A DNA stretch of 64,000 bases from Armatimonadota bacterium (GTDB lineage Bacteria > Armatimonadota > UBA5829 > DTJY01), in assembly GCA_029907255.1 (NCBI GenBank), contig JARYMF010000012.1, positions 24,857 to 88,856 of the forward strand, in the 5' to 3' direction. Of this stretch, positions 63,601 through 64,000 are shown piece by piece. Positions within the stretch are counted from its first letter, which is position 1, and each line of letters opens with the position of its first letter. Below the pieces are notes generated by a model. It was not told the origin of the DNA, ran no database searches, and saw only the letters and a program-made list of their open reading frames with translations. Position numbers and translations under genes: made by a program.

Positions 63601-64000
63601 ACTGCTCAGGTTCCTCGGCAATTGTATTAAACAACACCATAGCAGAAAACACAGCATCCACTGCTGGCGGTGGAATCTTTTGCATTAGCTCTCCCTCGCC
63701 CATCATTGCAAACAACGTTATAGCCGCGAACACCGCATGCGGCAGTAGCAGCAGCGGTGGCGGTGGGATATACTGCTACTCCTCGTCAATCATTTCGAAC
63801 AACACCATAATTGGAAACAGCGCATCGCCGAACGGCGGAGGGATATATTGCACTGGTTCCTCCTCTACTCCTGCCATCTCAAACAACATAATTGCATTTA
63901 ACACCTCAGGGATATACCGTTCCAGTGGCTCGCCGACGCTTCGCAACAACTGCGTATACAACCCCAATGGATATAACTACTCTGGCGTATCTCCAGGCAC
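60666..64000 (+). CDS. Secreted modular parallel beta-helix protein with choice-of-anchor Q motifs (partial)
   Basis: GGAGG six bases upstream of ATG 60666; the frame runs open past the window end (over 1,110 residues). A signal peptide (RRSLCRILLLSVCILLVLSASASA) precedes modules of about 300-400 residues. Each starts with SVQSAI...GGEVWVAAGTYVERI...YGGF.GTE...NWVANVTILDGNQGGSVV...ARIDGFTIRNG. Rungs of GGGIYC-S-S-SPIISNN.I..NSA follow: about seven, four and eight complete rungs in modules 1-3. A closing part has NNCVYNP, GDIQVDPKL and SPCIDAGD...VDIDGQAR...VDIGADE. The last is the choice-of-anchor Q signature. One Cys per rung occurs at the same place. It is probably a large surface protein, perhaps binding a polysaccharide or another cell. 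Confidence 0.92.
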   Translation, partial: MERRSLCRILLLSVCILLVLSASASASIIRVKWNSPANGPGDSWDNAYQTVQAAINAASAGDEIWVAAGTYVERITLKKDVALYGGFSGVETERDQRNWVANVTILDGNQGGSVVTASNLGTTTARIDGFTIRNGSASNGGGIYCSNSSPIISNNTITANSASNYGGGIYCYSSSSPIIVNNTIATNSATYGGGIHCYSSSPIISNNSIRSNSAAGGGSGIYCSSSSPTISNNVITSNSITSGSSVPEGGGGIACYSSSPVIANNIIAANTAYGGSSSGGGGIYCYSSSPIISNNTLIANIVRGSSTTNGGGIYCIGSSSSPAISNNIIAFNSSGIYNSSGSPTLRNNCVYNPGSYNYSGVSAGTGDIQVDPKLCYLEYGNFHIKTDSPCIDAGDSSVVQPGWVDIDGQARIQGVSVDIGADESDGTACEEIVPVIVRVSTSGNDSNDGLSWSSAKRSVQSAIEAVYAAGGGEVWVATGTYVERIELRSFVHVYGGFAGTEVSREQRNWVANVTILDGNQGGSVVKASNIGATTARIDGFTIRNGKATYDSGGGILCSYSSPIISNNTIIANNASYGGGICCSSSSPIIYNNAIVGNSSSASSSSYGGGIYCSSSSSPTIYNNTIVGNSATYGGGIYCASPSSAIISNNIVAFNSSGIYNSSGSPTLRNNCVYNPNGYNYSGVSPGTGDIQVDPKLCSLEYGNFHIKLDSPCIDAGDSSVVQPGWVDIDGQARIQGVSVDIGADESDGTACEVEPVIVRVSPSGNDSNDGSSWSSAKRSVQSAIDAVYAAGGGEVWVAAGTYVERITLRSFVHVYGGFAGTETLREQRNWVANATILDGNQGGSVVTVSNIGANTARIDGFTIRNGNAANGGGIYCSSASPIISNNMITANSASTYGGGIYCNHSSPIISSNTITANSTGRYGGGIYCFYSSPVISNNTITTNSAPGGDGGGILCSYSSPTISNNTIVGNSASNGSGIYCSGSSAIVLNNTIAENTASTAGGGIFCISSPSPIIANNVIAANTACGSSSSGGGGIYCYSSSIISNNTIIGNSASPNGGGIYCTGSSSTPAISNNIIAFNTSGIYRSSGSPTLRNNCVYNPNGYNYSGVSPG
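60786..64000 (+). repeat. Tandem ~1-kb coding modules with internal rung repeats
   Basis: Three in-frame modules start near 60795, 61977 and 62934. The opening and closing segments are nearly identical in DNA (for example ttggatggcaaccagggtgg at about 60981, 62212 and 63174), while the middle consists of short 66-84-base units, each encoding one GGGIYC...SPIISNN rung, in different numbers. This is the pattern of recombination-driven expansion and contraction. Confidence 0.9.

Noticed and set aside
60818..63967. Many minus-strand ORFs of 60-110 residues opposite the beta-helix gene
   Set aside because: They repeat with the period of the modules on the other strand, have no ribosome binding sites and are explained by the biased codons of the plus-strand gene.
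61600..64000. Rung repeats considered as a CRISPR or non-coding satellite array
   Set aside because: The reading frame stays open through all units and the encoded GGGIYC...SPIISNN pattern is a protein repeat.

Overview
The window looks like a chromosomal segment of a free-living Gram-negative-type bacterium, most plausibly a member of the Armatimonadota or a similar carbohydrate-degrading lineage. That guess rests on gene content only: a truncated type IV-pilin-like secretion-system protein, a PEP-CTERM-type protein, many predicted glycoside hydrolases with a LacI regulator and a sulfatase, a large OPT-like membrane protein, and intervening housekeeping genes (rsmE, aspA, cca, htrA, ssrA). 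No 16S rRNA or other decisive marker is present.

Layout. 1-16 kb: core-type genes (prepilin-like protein, RsmE, single-domain response regulator, CBS-GGDEF protein, isochorismatase-family hydrolase with a stand-alone LigD phosphoesterase, TPR membrane protein, MBL nuclease-like protein, GAF membrane sensor, AspA, BON-domain protein, papain-like secreted protease). 16-36 kb: a polysaccharide-use neighbourhood. A GH42-like enzyme, a LacI regulator and a sulfatase form one minus-strand operon, divergent from a second large glycosidase and a uroporphyrinogen-decarboxylase-like protein. The intervening promoter region carries two good sigma-70 promoters, each followed by the same 10-mer. A nucleoside-type ABC transporter, the CCA-adding enzyme, a DUF6067-like protein and an OPT-like membrane protein follow. 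37-40 kb: ECF sigma factor, zinc-finger anti-sigma factor and HtrA protease, an envelope-stress cassette. 40.2-40.6 kb: tmRNA gene (ssrA) with its own promoter and terminator.

40.6-60.5 kb is accessory DNA. A 280-bp sequence lying directly downstream of ssrA (terminator plus strong promoter) occurs again, highly conserved, at 57.76-58.04 kb and in a shorter, more diverged form near 60.5 kb. Between copies 1 and 2 lies a 17-kb island: a giant alpha-solenoid-like protein of unknown function, a cation P-type ATPase, a CPBP protease, an MFS transporter, a slipin, an ABC-2 exporter, a site-2 protease, and at least five decayed genes (Cache sensor, GH130 phosphorylase, PrsW protease, PDZ fragment, TauE/SafE fragment). 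Between copies 2 and 3 lies what looks like the core of a lost defence operon: the 3' end of a DUF3883 gene, an intact UvrD-like helicase, and the first ~43 codons of a DUF1156-type DNA methylase, the genes overlapping or abutting by a few bases.

60.67 kb to the end: one open gene running off the window that encodes a secreted modular parallel beta-helix protein with at least three ~1-kb modules, each with a different number of Cys-containing rungs. A relic of a related signal peptide remains after copy 2, so this gene family probably occupied the DNA downstream of ssrA before the accessory insertions. All functional statements come from motif reading without database searches.
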